Below, piece by piece: positions 35,048 to 43,692 of a stretch of 64,000 bases of DNA (its first letter is position 1; the number at the start of each line of letters is the position of its first letter). The notes below the pieces were generated by a model, which did no database searches, had not been told where the DNA came from, and saw nothing but the letters and a program-made list of their open reading frames with translations. Both the position numbers and the translations under genes were made by a program. This DNA comes from Streptomyces cathayae (GTDB lineage Bacteria > Actinomycetota > Actinomycetes > Streptomycetales > Streptomycetaceae): contig NZ_CP121682.1 in assembly GCF_029760955.1 (NCBI RefSeq), positions 5,456,001 through 5,520,000 of the forward strand, given 5' to 3'.

Positions 35048-35208
35048 CGCGAGGTGCTGAGGCAGGTCGCTTTGTGCAACCGGCCCCAGCCGAGCAGCGG
35101 TGACAGGACGATCGCGGACTCTCCGCTCCACCCGGTGGTTGAGCTGATCAACGTGCGGCGGTCGTCGCACGCCCCTTTCCTGCGGGACGGCTGCCCGTCG
35201 GATCGGTG

Positions 35209-37173
35209 TCAGTGTCCGCCACGGTGTGTGCGCAGGCCGCCCAGCAGGCTTGTGCGGCTGACCTTCAGTACGAGGGTGTCGGTGTCGTCCTGGGGTACGG
35301 CCTGGAAGCGGCGCAGGCTCCTGCGCCAGCGGACGGCGGACATCTGCGGTGACCGTGGCACGGACAGGGTGCGGGGTCCGTCGGCGAGCGCGAGGACCAG
35401 GTGGGCGGACCAGAGCCCGGTGGTCAGCGTGCTGACCGGTACCTCGGCACGGAAGCGGCCGTCGGATGCATGAAGGTCGAAGTCGCGGACGTCACCGGTC
35501 TGGCTGCGCATCCGCAGCAGGGCGAGCCCGTCAGGGAGTGCGGCCACGTCCAGCTTCCCCAGGACGTGGAGCGTGCTGTCCTTCTCCGCCCAGCGGATTT
35601 CGCCGGCGCCGACCCGCTTGTCGAGGGTGTGGGCGGTTTCGCCGATGTCGATGGTCAGGTTGCCGTACGGCTTGGTGAAGTAGGGGGTGAAGACGGTGGG
35701 GCCCTGCTCGGCGAGTACGGCGATGCGAGGGCGTGTCGTGGTGTCGATGGTGTCGGCTCGGCGGCTGCCCAGGCGTATTCGCCGTTCCATGTCGCCGGCG
35801 TGGATCACCAGGTGGATGTCCCAGAGGCCGGGTGTCAGCGGGCTGCCTCCGGCCGCGGTGGCCAGGTCGATGTCGGCGGTGAAGCCGGCCTGGTCATCGT
35901 CCGGGACCTGGGGGCTCGCGGTCCGGGCAGTGGGCAGACGGTACTCCTGCGAAGAGGCGCGTTCGCGCAGCAGCACTTCGGTGGTGGTCCGCGTGCTGTC
36001 CAGCCGCTGGACGTACGCGTGACCGGTCAGCCGCAGCAGGGTTCCCTCGACCTGGGCGTCGGCGAGGTGGTGAACGTTCTTCAGCTGGCGGCTGACGTCG
36101 TAGCAACTGTCCGGCACAGCCGTGTCGAGGTCGCGGAAGTAGGGGTACTCGGCGTACGCCGTACCTTCGTCCAGCACGATCTCGTACCGGCCGCCGGCAT
36201 CGGCCTGGAAACGCAGCAGTTCCAGGGCCTCCTCGAACATTTCCCGCGCGATCAGGTAGTAGCGCAGCCGGAGGATGGCGGGCAGCTTGTCGATGATGCC
36301 CTGGGTGCACCATGCGTCGATGATCTCCTTGGCAGTTGCCAGGTGCTTGAGCTGCTCGTCATGTTCGAGCTCCAGCAGCCGGGGGCCGGACCACGACTTC
36401 AGGTCGATGTCGAACTGGCGAAGCAGCAGGTGGTCACGGCGAGGCCCGGCTTCGACGTGTTCGGCGACCAGGGCGCAGATGTCCTTGAGGAAGGCCAGCC
36501 GTCCGCCCATGTCCCGGTCGGATGTGGTGATGTTGCCGCCGTCTTCGCGCCGCACCAGGTAGTAGCAGTCGTAGTCGGACACCACGGAGATCACCTCGGC
36601 GGCCAGGTAGGCCCGCGAGACGAACATCTGGTCCTCGCCGATGCGGTAGTGGGTGGGGAACCGGAGCCCCAGATCCAGCACGTGCTTGCGACGGAAGAGC
36701 TTGTGGGCGGACATCGTCCACCACACCCGCGACTCGAAGAGGTCGGCCCGGGGAAGGTTTCCGGTGAACACCCGCTTGGGAGAGGCTCGGTTGACCCCCA
36801 CCACCCGGCCCAGGACCACGTCCGACCCTTGTTCGTCGGCGACGGCGAGCATGCGCTCCAGCGCCTCGGTGCCCAGGTAGTCGTCGGCGTCCACGAAGAT
36901 CACATAGCGGCCTCTGGCCAGTTCGAGGCCGGTGTTGCGGGGAGCGGAGGGGCCTCCGGAGTTCTCCTGGTGCACCACTCGCACCGCGTCGGGGTGTTCC
37001 TGAGCGAACCGGTCCAGTTCCTTGCCGGTCCCGTCCGTCGAGCCGTCGTCGACCGCGACGACTTCCAGCCGGTCGAGCCCCAGCGACTGGCTGACGACGG
37101 ACTCCAGGCATCGTGTCAGATACGGCATCGCGTTGTATGCGCCGATGACAACAGTGACGTCGGGCTCAGGCAT
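35209..37173 (-). CDS. Family 2 glycosyltransferase, large, envelope polymer type
   Basis: A 654-residue protein. The GT-A domain fills the first ~300 residues: VTVVIGAYNAMPYLTRCLES, VVAVDDGSTDGTGKELDRF, the metal-binding Asp-Ala-Asp at 95-97 (VIFVDADDYLG), and IGEDQMFVSRAYL. The C-terminal half has beta-rich repeats (GLWDIHLVIHAGDMERRIRL, GLWSAHLVLALADG) typical of Gram-positive wall-teichoic-acid-type transferases. It probably adds sugars to a cell-wall polymer in the cytoplasm. It is an isolated gene in the rearranged segment bracketed by the direct repeats; the start at 37173 opens directly on the GT domain. Confidence 0.85.
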   Translation of the reverse strand: MPEPDVTVVIGAYNAMPYLTRCLESVVSQSLGLDRLEVVAVDDGSTDGTGKELDRFAQEHPDAVRVVHQENSGGPSAPRNTGLELARGRYVIFVDADDYLGTEALERMLAVADEQGSDVVLGRVVGVNRASPKRVFTGNLPRADLFESRVWWTMSAHKLFRRKHVLDLGLRFPTHYRIGEDQMFVSRAYLAAEVISVVSDYDCYYLVRREDGGNITTSDRDMGGRLAFLKDICALVAEHVEAGPRRDHLLLRQFDIDLKSWSGPRLLELEHDEQLKHLATAKEIIDAWCTQGIIDKLPAILRLRYYLIAREMFEEALELLRFQADAGGRYEIVLDEGTAYAEYPYFRDLDTAVPDSCYDVSRQLKNVHHLADAQVEGTLLRLTGHAYVQRLDSTRTTTEVLLRERASSQEYRLPTARTASPQVPDDDQAGFTADIDLATAAGGSPLTPGLWDIHLVIHAGDMERRIRLGSRRADTIDTTTRPRIAVLAEQGPTVFTPYFTKPYGNLTIDIGETAHTLDKRVGAGEIRWAEKDSTLHVLGKLDVAALPDGLALLRMRSQTGDVRDFDLHASDGRFRAEVPVSTLTTGLWSAHLVLALADGPRTLSVPRSPQMSAVRWRRSLRRFQAVPQDDTDTLVLKVSRTSLLGGLRTHRGGH

Positions 37174-37526
37174 CGGGATCGTCCTTGGCAAGTGGATGGC
37201 AGGGCGGCAGGCCGGATCCGAACTCCGCCTGGTGTGGGGAGAATAGCGGCATCGGCGTGCGACCCATGGTCGACCCTCGGACATCCGTTCGGTTGCGGTG
37301 CGCGGTTGGCTCGGTGCGCTCTCCCGCGCTCGCGGTTGCGGGCTTGATCCTGCTCTCAGGACGGGTTCACAAAAGCGCCGTGGCGGTGCGTCTCCCTCTA
37401 CCTGGGCACGACCGTGGTCGTGCCCTTCTTGATCGCCCCTGCAGCGATCGCCGTGAGGCCGTCGTGGCGTGCCGCTCCTCCACAGCAGTATGGCCATGAC
37501 GTCGGGGAGAACGAGGGATCACTGGA
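37174..37526. other. Upstream region of the glycosyltransferase gene
   Basis: About 350 bp without a supported gene. The only structure seen is the hairpin at 37404-37425. Confidence 0.5.
37404..37425. terminator. Hairpin with T-rich tail
   Basis: GGGCACGACC-GT-GGTCGTGCCC, a perfect 10-bp dyad, followed on the plus strand by TTCTTGAT. No plus-strand gene ends nearby, so it may belong to a lost gene or insulate the glycosyltransferase promoter. Confidence 0.5.
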
Positions 37527-37713
37527 CCGTTCCGGCTGCGGACGGCCGGTGGCGGGCACGTGGGGGAGCGCAGAGATCGGCGCGGTCATACGGATGAGCG
37601 TGCAAAGCCTCTGCGAGCCAGCTCTTCCATTTCCTCACCACGCCGCGCGTGGCCCTGGATGTGGCCTTGGTCATGTTCGCGTGAGCGTGCCAGGTCGAAG
37701 GAGGAGATCGGGC
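37527..37713. repeat. Long direct repeat, copy A2
   Basis: Second copy of the repeat at 32474-32660, same orientation, including GAGATCGGCGCGGTCATACG and CCAGGTCGAAGG. Together with C1/C2 the order is A1-C1 ... A2-C2, as after a tandem duplication with a sigma gene present only in the first unit. Confidence 0.75.
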
Positions 37714-37849
37714 AACCTGACGCTGCGTACGAAGGACCTCCACACGAGCGCGCTGTCGACGATCCTGCCGGACCTCGACGAGGACGGCGAGCCGCGGCCG
37801 GACGTGCCGGTGGGCGCGCCCTCCTGATCCGTCACCGCGGCCGGGGTTC

Positions 37850-37921
37850 CGGCTCAGGGCAGGTGGTGGGCGAGGGCCGTGGCCAGGGCTTTCCGTACCT
37901 TCTCCGGAGGGTGGGGGCCCG
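37850..37921. repeat. Direct repeat C2: 3' end of the STAS-ANTAR gene
   Basis: Parental copy of repeat C1, covering the stop codon and last ~21 codons of the gene at 37854-38501. Confidence 0.85.
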
Positions 37922-38501
37922 TGCGGGCGGCGCCGGTGGTGACGGCCGCGGCGACCGTGCGGAGCCCGGTGCCGGACAGCCGGGCCGCCTCGCGCAGGAC
38001 GTGCCAGGCGGCTTCCGAGCTGCACCCGTGGGCGGCCATGAGGATCCCGCGGGCCCGGTCGATCACCGGCCGGGCGGCGATGGCCTGCCGGAGCCGCTCG
38101 ACCTCCTCCTCCGTCATGGGCGCCCGCTCGGGAGCGCCGCCGCGGAGCGGGGGCCGCAGCGGGTCGGTGGTGTCCAGGCCGGCGAGTTCCAGGAGGCGGC
38201 GCGGCTGACCGTTCCAGCGGGTGGCCGTGACCGGCACCGACCACCGGCGGCCGTGGTCGCGCAGCACGTCCAGGAACCGCAGACCCGCCGTGTCCATGAA
38301 GCGCACCCCACTCATGTCCAGGTCGACCCGGGCCGTGCGGGCGGGCAGCCGGGCCAGCCTCTCGGCGAGGGTGTCCGCACAGCCCCGGACGAGCTCGCCG
38401 CGGGGGGTGAGCAGGGCCCGGTCGGCGTCCATGCGCCCACCGATGACCAGGGCCTCGTGCCGTCCTGAGGAAGAGGAAGGGGATGGTGCCGCGGAGGTCA
38501 T
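37854..38501 (-). CDS. STAS-ANTAR domain protein
   Basis: A 215-residue fusion. An anti-sigma-antagonist-like STAS domain occupies about residues 15-105 (LTPRGELVRGCADTLAERLA, ARVDLDMSGVRFMDTAGLRF). The conserved Ser of phosphorylatable STAS proteins is replaced in the DMSGVRFMDTAG loop by Thr/Asp-type residues. A C-terminal ANTAR RNA-binding domain follows (VERLRQAIAARPVIDRARGI, then LMAAHGCSSEAAWHVLREAA). ANTAR domains act in transcription antitermination by binding paired hexanucleotide hairpins. The target is unknown. Its 3' end is duplicated at 34361-34432. Confidence 0.85.
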   Translation of the reverse strand: MTSAAPSPSSSSGRHEALVIGGRMDADRALLTPRGELVRGCADTLAERLARLPARTARVDLDMSGVRFMDTAGLRFLDVLRDHGRRWSVPVTATRWNGQPRRLLELAGLDTTDPLRPPLRGGAPERAPMTEEEVERLRQAIAARPVIDRARGILMAAHGCSSEAAWHVLREAARLSGTGLRTVAAAVTTGAARTGPHPPEKVRKALATALAHHLP

Positions 38502-38732
38502 GTCACCGCCTCGTCGGTCCGTACGTGGCCGGGCGTCGGGTTCGGTCGCCGTGGACCGGGCGGCGGCGGGCAGTGCGGGGTCCGGGCTGCGCTCGCGGAT
38601 GCGCCTGCCCGGTGTGCGGCGTCCTACACCCCCCGCTTCTCGAACCGGCGTGATTCCGGCGGCACGGGGCGCGGAGTGGTGGGCTGGTGGGGTGCTGTGT
38701 GTGGGGAGGGGGGGCGGCGGGCCGGGGGCGGT

Positions 38733-39770
38733 TCAGGTGGCCAGGGGGTTCAGGGTCAGGGGGGCGATCTTGCCCTCGAGCATGGCGCCCAGGCCCTGGA
38801 CGGCGCACACGTCCGGCCGCTCGGCGATGTGCACGGGCATGCCCGTCGCCTGCCGCAGCATCTGGTCCAGGCCCGGCAGCAGGGCGCTCCCGCCGACCAT
38901 CATGATCCCGCGGTCGGCGAGGTCGGCGACCAGGTCGGGCGGGCAGCCCCGCAGCACCTTGCCGATCCCGTCCAGCACCGCGGTCAGCGGGGTCTGGATG
39001 GCGTGCCGCACGGCGGCCGTGTCGACCTTGACCGAGCGGGCCAGGCCGGTGGCGACGTCCCGGCCGTGGATCTCCGTGGACTCCGGCCCGTGCGGGGTGA
39101 GCCCGTTGCCCGACAGGGCCAGCTGCAACGGCCGTACGGACTGGCTCGGCAGCATCAGTTCGTGCTGGTGGCGCAGGTGCTGGACGATGGCGTTGTCCAC
39201 GGCGTCACCACCGACCGGCATGCGCTCGGCCGTCACGATCGACCCGAGGGAGAGCACGGCCACCTGCGTGGTCGCCGCCCCGCACACCAGGATCATGGTC
39301 GCCTCGGGATGTTCCACCGGCAGCCCGCAGCCGACGGCGGCGGCGATGAGCGTGTCGACCAGCTCCACCCGGCGCGCGCCCAGCCCCACCAGGGTCTCGA
39401 TCGTGGCGCGCCGGGCGAGCGGATCGGCGTCGTGCGGGGTGCAGGCGGCGGCGCGCAGGCCCGGTCGGCGGCGCAGCGTGCGGCGGATCCGGTCGCCCAG
39501 CAGATGCCGCAGCATCCGCTGCGCCATCTCGATGTCGACGACGGTGCCGCCGGAGACGGGCCGTACGACGCGGATGTAGTTCGGCGTCCGTCCAGTCATC
39601 CGCTCCGCGAGTTCCCCGACCGCGATCAGTGCACCGCTGCGGGTGTTCACGGCGGCGGCGGACGGCTGGTCGACGACGAGACCGGCACCCTTGACGTAGA
39701 CCCGGGTACGGGCCGCTCCCAGGTCGACGGCGAAGTGGCAGCGGCGCAACTGCTCCAGACTGGCGGTCAC
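38733..39770 (-). CDS. mbl: MreB-like actin homologue (Mbl type)
   Basis: A 345-residue actin-fold protein. The phosphate-1 loop reads FAVDLGAARTRVYVKGAG, with Ala-Arg replacing the Thr-Asn of classical MreB; RVVRPVSGGTVVDIEMAQRM, LVCGAATTQVAVLSLGSIVT (phosphate 2) and MMVGGSALLPGLDQMLRQAT (adenosine site) are present. The GTG at 39770 with GGGAGGATC is preferred over a longer start. Streptomyces Mbl works with MreB in spore-wall integrity rather than rod growth. The altered phosphate loop suggests weakened ATP turnover. Confidence 0.88.
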   Translation of the reverse strand: MTASLEQLRRCHFAVDLGAARTRVYVKGAGLVVDQPSAAAVNTRSGALIAVGELAERMTGRTPNYIRVVRPVSGGTVVDIEMAQRMLRHLLGDRIRRTLRRRPGLRAAACTPHDADPLARRATIETLVGLGARRVELVDTLIAAAVGCGLPVEHPEATMILVCGAATTQVAVLSLGSIVTAERMPVGGDAVDNAIVQHLRHQHELMLPSQSVRPLQLALSGNGLTPHGPESTEIHGRDVATGLARSVKVDTAAVRHAIQTPLTAVLDGIGKVLRGCPPDLVADLADRGIMMVGGSALLPGLDQMLRQATGMPVHIAERPDVCAVQGLGAMLEGKIAPLTLNPLAT

Positions 39771-39930
39771 GGCAGATCCTCCCGAGTGCGCGGTCCTGCG
39801 GGGCCGCCGGGTGGCGGACCTCATGACCATCCTGCGCGGATTCGGGGGCGTCCGCTCGTTACGGCTCGTTATGGAGGGCCGGTCGGGGGGCCGCCGAACG
39901 GGGGATCTCGGGTGTGGTGGGGGTCGCCGG

Positions 39931-41436
39931 TCAGCCGTCGTGCAGCGCCCGCTTCATGATCTTCCCCATGTCGTTGCGGGGGAGCGCGGCGAGGAGGTGC
40001 AGCACCCGGGGGCGTTTGTGCGGGGCCAGACGGCGGGCGACATGGTCGGCCAACTCCCCGAGGGCGGGCGGGGTCCGGTGGTCGGCGGGGACGATCCACG
40101 CCACGATCCGCTCGCCCAGGTCGGCGTCCGGCTCCCCGGTCACCGCCGCCTCCCGGACCCCGGGGTGTTCCAGCAGCGCGTTCTCGATCTCCCCGGCACC
40201 GATCTTGTAACCCCCGCTCTTGATCAGGTCGGTGGCCTTGCGGCCGACGATCCGGACATAGCCGTCGGCGTCGCGCACCGCCATGTCACCGGTGCGGAAC
40301 CAGCCGTCGGAGGTGAAGGCGTCCGCGGTGGCGTCCGGCCGGTTCAGGTACGCGGTGAACAGGTTCGGGCCGCGCACCTGGATCTCGCCCACGGTCTCCC
40401 CGTCGTACGCGGTCACCGGCGTCCCGTCCTCCTCCACCAGGCGCAGCTCCACACCCGGCAGCGGCACTCCCACGGTGCCGGGGCGGGCCTCGCCGTCCGC
40501 GCGGACGCTGGGCCGGGGGTCCGGGGGTGTCCACCGGGACGAGCACAGCATCAGTGTCTCGGTCATGCCGTACCGCTCGACGACCCGGCGCCCGGTCGCC
40601 GCCGCGATCCGCTCGTGGTCGTGCACGGGCAGCGCCGCCGACCCCGAGACCAGCAGCCGCGCCCCGGCCAGCGCCTTGACCAGCTCCGGCTCGGTGGGCA
40701 GCGCCTCCGCGACGCGGTGGTACATCGTCGGCACCCCGAACAGCATGGTCGCGCCGCCGCTCAGTTCACGGGTCACCCCCTCGGTGCTGAACCTGCCGAG
40801 GTGACGCACCGAGCCGCCGCGGCGCAGCGGGCCCAGGACGCCCAGGACCAGCCCGTGCACGTGGAACAGCGGCAGCCCGTGCACCAGGACGTCGTCGCCG
40901 GTCCACTGCCAGGCGTCGGCGAGCGCGTCCAGGGTCGAGGCGATCGCGCGGCGGGGGATGACGGCACCCTTGGGCGGGCCGGTGGTGCCGGAGGTGTAGA
41001 CGACCAGGGCCGGGTCCTCGTCCCGCCCCCGGTCCTCGGGGAGGGGACGGTCGCCCGGGGCCCGGTCGGCCGGGTCGACGTCCAGGCGGGCCAGACCGTC
41101 CAGCGGGGCGGGGAGCTTCTCGCCGGGGGCGGCGAGCACCAGGTCCGGGGTGCTGTCGGACAGGATGTGGCCGAGTTCCTTCTCGCCCGACCGGGGGTTC
41201 AGGGGCACCACGGTCACCCCGGCGAGCAGTGCCGCGGTGACCGCGACCGCCGTCTCCAGGGTCGGCGTCGCCCAGACGGCGGCCCGCCGCGCCTCCCGTA
41301 CGCCGCCGACCACCGCGCCGGCCGCGGCGGCGAGTTCCGCGTACGTCAGTGAGCGCTCGCCGAACCGGAGGGCGGGCCGGCCGGCGGCCGGGGCGTCGGC
41401 CGGGGCATCGGTCAGGGCCGGGAAGAGAGAGGGCAC
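39931..41436 (-). CDS. matB: Malonyl/methylmalonyl-CoA synthetase
   Basis: A 501-residue acyl-CoA ligase that makes malonyl- or methylmalonyl-CoA from the free acid. LVVYTSGTTGPPKGAVIPRR is the P-loop; GLPLFHVHGLVLGVLGPLRR, TMLFGVPTMYHRVAE, VERYGMTETLM, RTGDMAVRDADGYVRIVGRK and IKSGGYKIGAGEIENALLEH complete the adenylating fold, and PRNDMGKIMKR carries the catalytic Lys. It closely follows S. coelicolor MatB as I recall it, except for about 11 extra residues after MTETLM (around 297-309, LCSSRWTPPDPRP). These lie beside the acyl-adenylate pocket. Confidence 0.93.
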   Translation of the reverse strand: MPSLFPALTDAPADAPAAGRPALRFGERSLTYAELAAAAGAVVGGVREARRAAVWATPTLETAVAVTAALLAGVTVVPLNPRSGEKELGHILSDSTPDLVLAAPGEKLPAPLDGLARLDVDPADRAPGDRPLPEDRGRDEDPALVVYTSGTTGPPKGAVIPRRAIASTLDALADAWQWTGDDVLVHGLPLFHVHGLVLGVLGPLRRGGSVRHLGRFSTEGVTRELSGGATMLFGVPTMYHRVAEALPTEPELVKALAGARLLVSGSAALPVHDHERIAAATGRRVVERYGMTETLMLCSSRWTPPDPRPSVRADGEARPGTVGVPLPGVELRLVEEDGTPVTAYDGETVGEIQVRGPNLFTAYLNRPDATADAFTSDGWFRTGDMAVRDADGYVRIVGRKATDLIKSGGYKIGAGEIENALLEHPGVREAAVTGEPDADLGERIVAWIVPADHRTPPALGELADHVARRLAPHKRPRVLHLLAALPRNDMGKIMKRALHDG

Positions 41437-41568
41437 GCGTCGTACTCCTTAACCGTTCGGCTGTGCGGCCGTCGTTCCGGTTCTCGTTCCCCGGTACCGC
41501 CGCGACCACGGTTCCTCTGTACACCATCGACCGGACCGGCGGTCGGGCGGGCACGCGCCGGGCGGGTC

Positions 41569-42438
41569 CTAGGAGGACGTTTCGCGGAAGGCGCGGGAGT
41601 CGTCGTCGTTCGCCGGGGGCGCTGCGGGGCGGCGGCCGTCCGGGAGGAACAGCACCGAGTTGACGTAGCGCGGGCCCCGCAGCGGGCCGTAGGGCAGGAT
41701 CCGGCGGAGCAGACCGTGCGAGGCGACGTGGGAGACCCTGGCCTGGTGGGCCTCCAGCGGGAAGCGGGCCAGCGGGACCCAGGAGCCGGCGGGCAGCACC
41801 CAGCCGTCGTAGCCCAGCAGGGACAGATACGTCACCACGGGCGCGATCGGCTGGATGCGGGACTCCAACTCCACGAACAGCGCCGGGCGGTCGCGGGCCA
41901 GGACGCCGGTGGCGCCGCGCAGCACCGCCGACTCGTTGCCGTCCACGTCGATCTTGATGAAGCCGACGCCCTTCAGGCCCAGTCCGTCCAGCGTGACGCA
42001 GGTGACGTCCAGGGCGTGGCCGTGGATCTCCCGGCGGACCAGGGACGACACGCCCCGGTCGCCCCCGTCGTCCGGCGGGAGCCACAGCCGGGCGACGCCG
42101 GAGCGGTCCGAGGCGGCGGCACGGACCACGCGGACGTTCGGCGGGGAGGAGGCGGTGAGCAGCCGGGCCAGGTGGGGGACCGGTTCGACGGTCACCACGC
42201 GGCGGGCGCGCCGGGCCAGCCGGTGCGTCCAGGGGCCGTACCAGCCGCCGACGTCCACGGCGGTGTCGCAGTCCGGTGGGCACAGCTCGGCGAGCCGGGC
42301 CAGTTCGGGCTCGAAGCGGGGATAGACCGCGCGGGCCGCGGCGGCCACCACCGGGGTGGGCAGGAACGGCGCCACGCGTGCCGCGAGCGTGGTCCGCGTG
42401 GTGTGCGGACGGTCGTTCCGGCCGTTCAGGTGGGTCAC
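41569..42438 (-). CDS. FkbM-family methyltransferase
   Basis: A 289-residue SAM-dependent O-methyltransferase. The SAM-binding motif is TAVDVGGWYGPWTHRLARRA, followed by VVTVEPVPHLARLLTA, and the FkbM signature GVGFIKIDVDGNESAVLRGA and LFVELESRI. FkbM enzymes methylate sugar or polyketide hydroxyls. It is the last gene of the leftward glycan operon and overlaps the Trm112-like gene by ATGA. A late step such as capping methylation of the glycan is plausible. Confidence 0.88.
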   Translation of the reverse strand: MTHLNGRNDRPHTTRTTLAARVAPFLPTPVVAAAARAVYPRFEPELARLAELCPPDCDTAVDVGGWYGPWTHRLARRARRVVTVEPVPHLARLLTASSPPNVRVVRAAASDRSGVARLWLPPDDGGDRGVSSLVRREIHGHALDVTCVTLDGLGLKGVGFIKIDVDGNESAVLRGATGVLARDRPALFVELESRIQPIAPVVTYLSLLGYDGWVLPAGSWVPLARFPLEAHQARVSHVASHGLLRRILPYGPLRGPRYVNSVLFLPDGRRPAAPPANDDDSRAFRETSS

Positions 42439-42755
42439 GGGGTCGCCCCCGGGGCGCCGGGATGCCCGGTGTGGTCTGCGGACAGGTCGCGGTCCGGCAT
42501 GTCGCCCTCGGACATACGGGCGAGCAGTCTCTCGTGCTCCTCCTCCGAGACCTGTTCGCCGGAGGACGGGAGCAACTGCGGGATGTTGTCGAGGACCGGG
42601 TAGCGGCGGCGCAGGCGCGGGTTGTAGAGCGCCTCCTCGAGGTCGCCGCCCACGGCCCCGTTCCCGGCCGCGGCGGCGGAGGTGGTGAGCAGGTGCAGCG
42701 GGCCCTTGTCGAGCGGGCAGGCCAGGATCCTCAGCAGCGGGTCGTCGGGCTTCAC
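42435..42755 (-). CDS. Trm112-like small protein
   Basis: A 106-residue protein. DDPLLRILACPLDKGPLHLL and ALYNPRLRRRYPVLDNIPQL match the Trm112 fold, which in other organisms serves as an activating partner of methyltransferases. Most zinc-binding cysteines are absent; only the one in ACPLDKG remains. Overlaps both neighbours (GTGA upstream, ATGA downstream). It may assist one of the three methyltransferases in this operon. Confidence 0.85.
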   Translation of the reverse strand: MKPDDPLLRILACPLDKGPLHLLTTSAAAAGNGAVGGDLEEALYNPRLRRRYPVLDNIPQLLPSSGEQVSEEEHERLLARMSEGDMPDRDLSADHTGHPGAPGATP

Positions 42756-43678
42756 GGTGGCGTCAACTCCTGGGTGGGGGTGGGAGATTCGGGGGCGGTG
42801 TCGTGCTTCGGCATGACCAGCAGTACGGCGACCGCGAGCACCGTGCCCGCCACCCGCAGGGCCAGCCGCAGCGGTTCGTCGGGCAGTTCCTCGCCGAACG
42901 ACAGCGTGCCGAGCACCGCCGTGTACAGGCAGGTCACGGTCGTGCACACCGGAACGATCAGCGAGGCCCGGCAGCGCTGGAGCGCCGCCTGCGACAGCAC
43001 CAGGCCGAACGCGCCGGTGAACAGCAGCAGATACGGGTAGGGGGAGCGCAGCAGGTCGACCAGCGCGTCGCCGATGCCGCTGGTCGTCAGATGGCTCGAC
43101 ACCCCCTTGATGGCGAGTGAGCTGACCCCGTAGAGCAGGCCGACGGCGACCCCGTACTCGACGCCGGTGGGCGGCATCCGGTGCGGGTGCCGGGCGCGGC
43201 GCTCGGCGTACCGGTAGAGCCACACCCCGGCCGCCAGCGACGGCACGCACACCAGCAGGATCAGCGGATACGGCGCGTCCCGGCCGACGGTGTCGGCGCC
43301 CGCGCCGCCCTCCTTCAGCGACAGCACCACCATCAGCAGCGCGAGCAGGACGGCGCCCAGCGCGTACCGCTCCCGCACGGTGGTCCGCTCGCCGAGCAGC
43401 CGCGCCGACAGCATCACCAGGAGCACCAGGCCGGAGACGAACAGGCCCTGGGCGGCGGCGATCGGCAGGGTCCGGTACACGACGAGCTGGGCGCCGAAAC
43501 CGGCGGCGAGGGACAGCGCGCCGGCGATCCACAGCGGGCTGCCGAGCACCAGCCGCAGCAGCCGCACCGGCCGGTGAACCGTTACCTCGGGCAGGGCGGC
43601 GAGCGCCCGCTTCTCCAGGACGAACCCGCCGCTGTACAGGACGTTCGACACCAGGGCGGCGGCCACTCCCCACCACAT
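42752..43678 (-). CDS. EamA/DMT-superfamily membrane transporter
   Basis: A 308-residue protein with about ten transmembrane segments in two repeats (GVAAALVSNVLYSGGFVLEK at the N-terminus, VEYGVAVGLLYGVSSLAIKG in the second half). DMT relatives export metabolites or flip lipid-linked sugars. Inside an operon of glycosyl- and methyltransferases, movement of a precursor across the membrane is the natural suggestion (inference). Overlaps the Trm112-like gene by GTGA. Confidence 0.85.
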   Translation of the reverse strand: MWWGVAAALVSNVLYSGGFVLEKRALAALPEVTVHRPVRLLRLVLGSPLWIAGALSLAAGFGAQLVVYRTLPIAAAQGLFVSGLVLLVMLSARLLGERTTVRERYALGAVLLALLMVVLSLKEGGAGADTVGRDAPYPLILLVCVPSLAAGVWLYRYAERRARHPHRMPPTGVEYGVAVGLLYGVSSLAIKGVSSHLTTSGIGDALVDLLRSPYPYLLLFTGAFGLVLSQAALQRCRASLIVPVCTTVTCLYTAVLGTLSFGEELPDEPLRLALRVAGTVLAVAVLLVMPKHDTAPESPTPTQELTPP

Positions 43679-43692
43679 CGTCCCCGGCCCCC

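Noticed and set aside
37681..37827. Plus-strand small ORF ending DLDEDGEPRPDVPVGAP
   Set aside because: No ribosome site or identifiable homologue; it overlaps the A2 repeat tail. It may be a relic, but there is not enough to annotate it.
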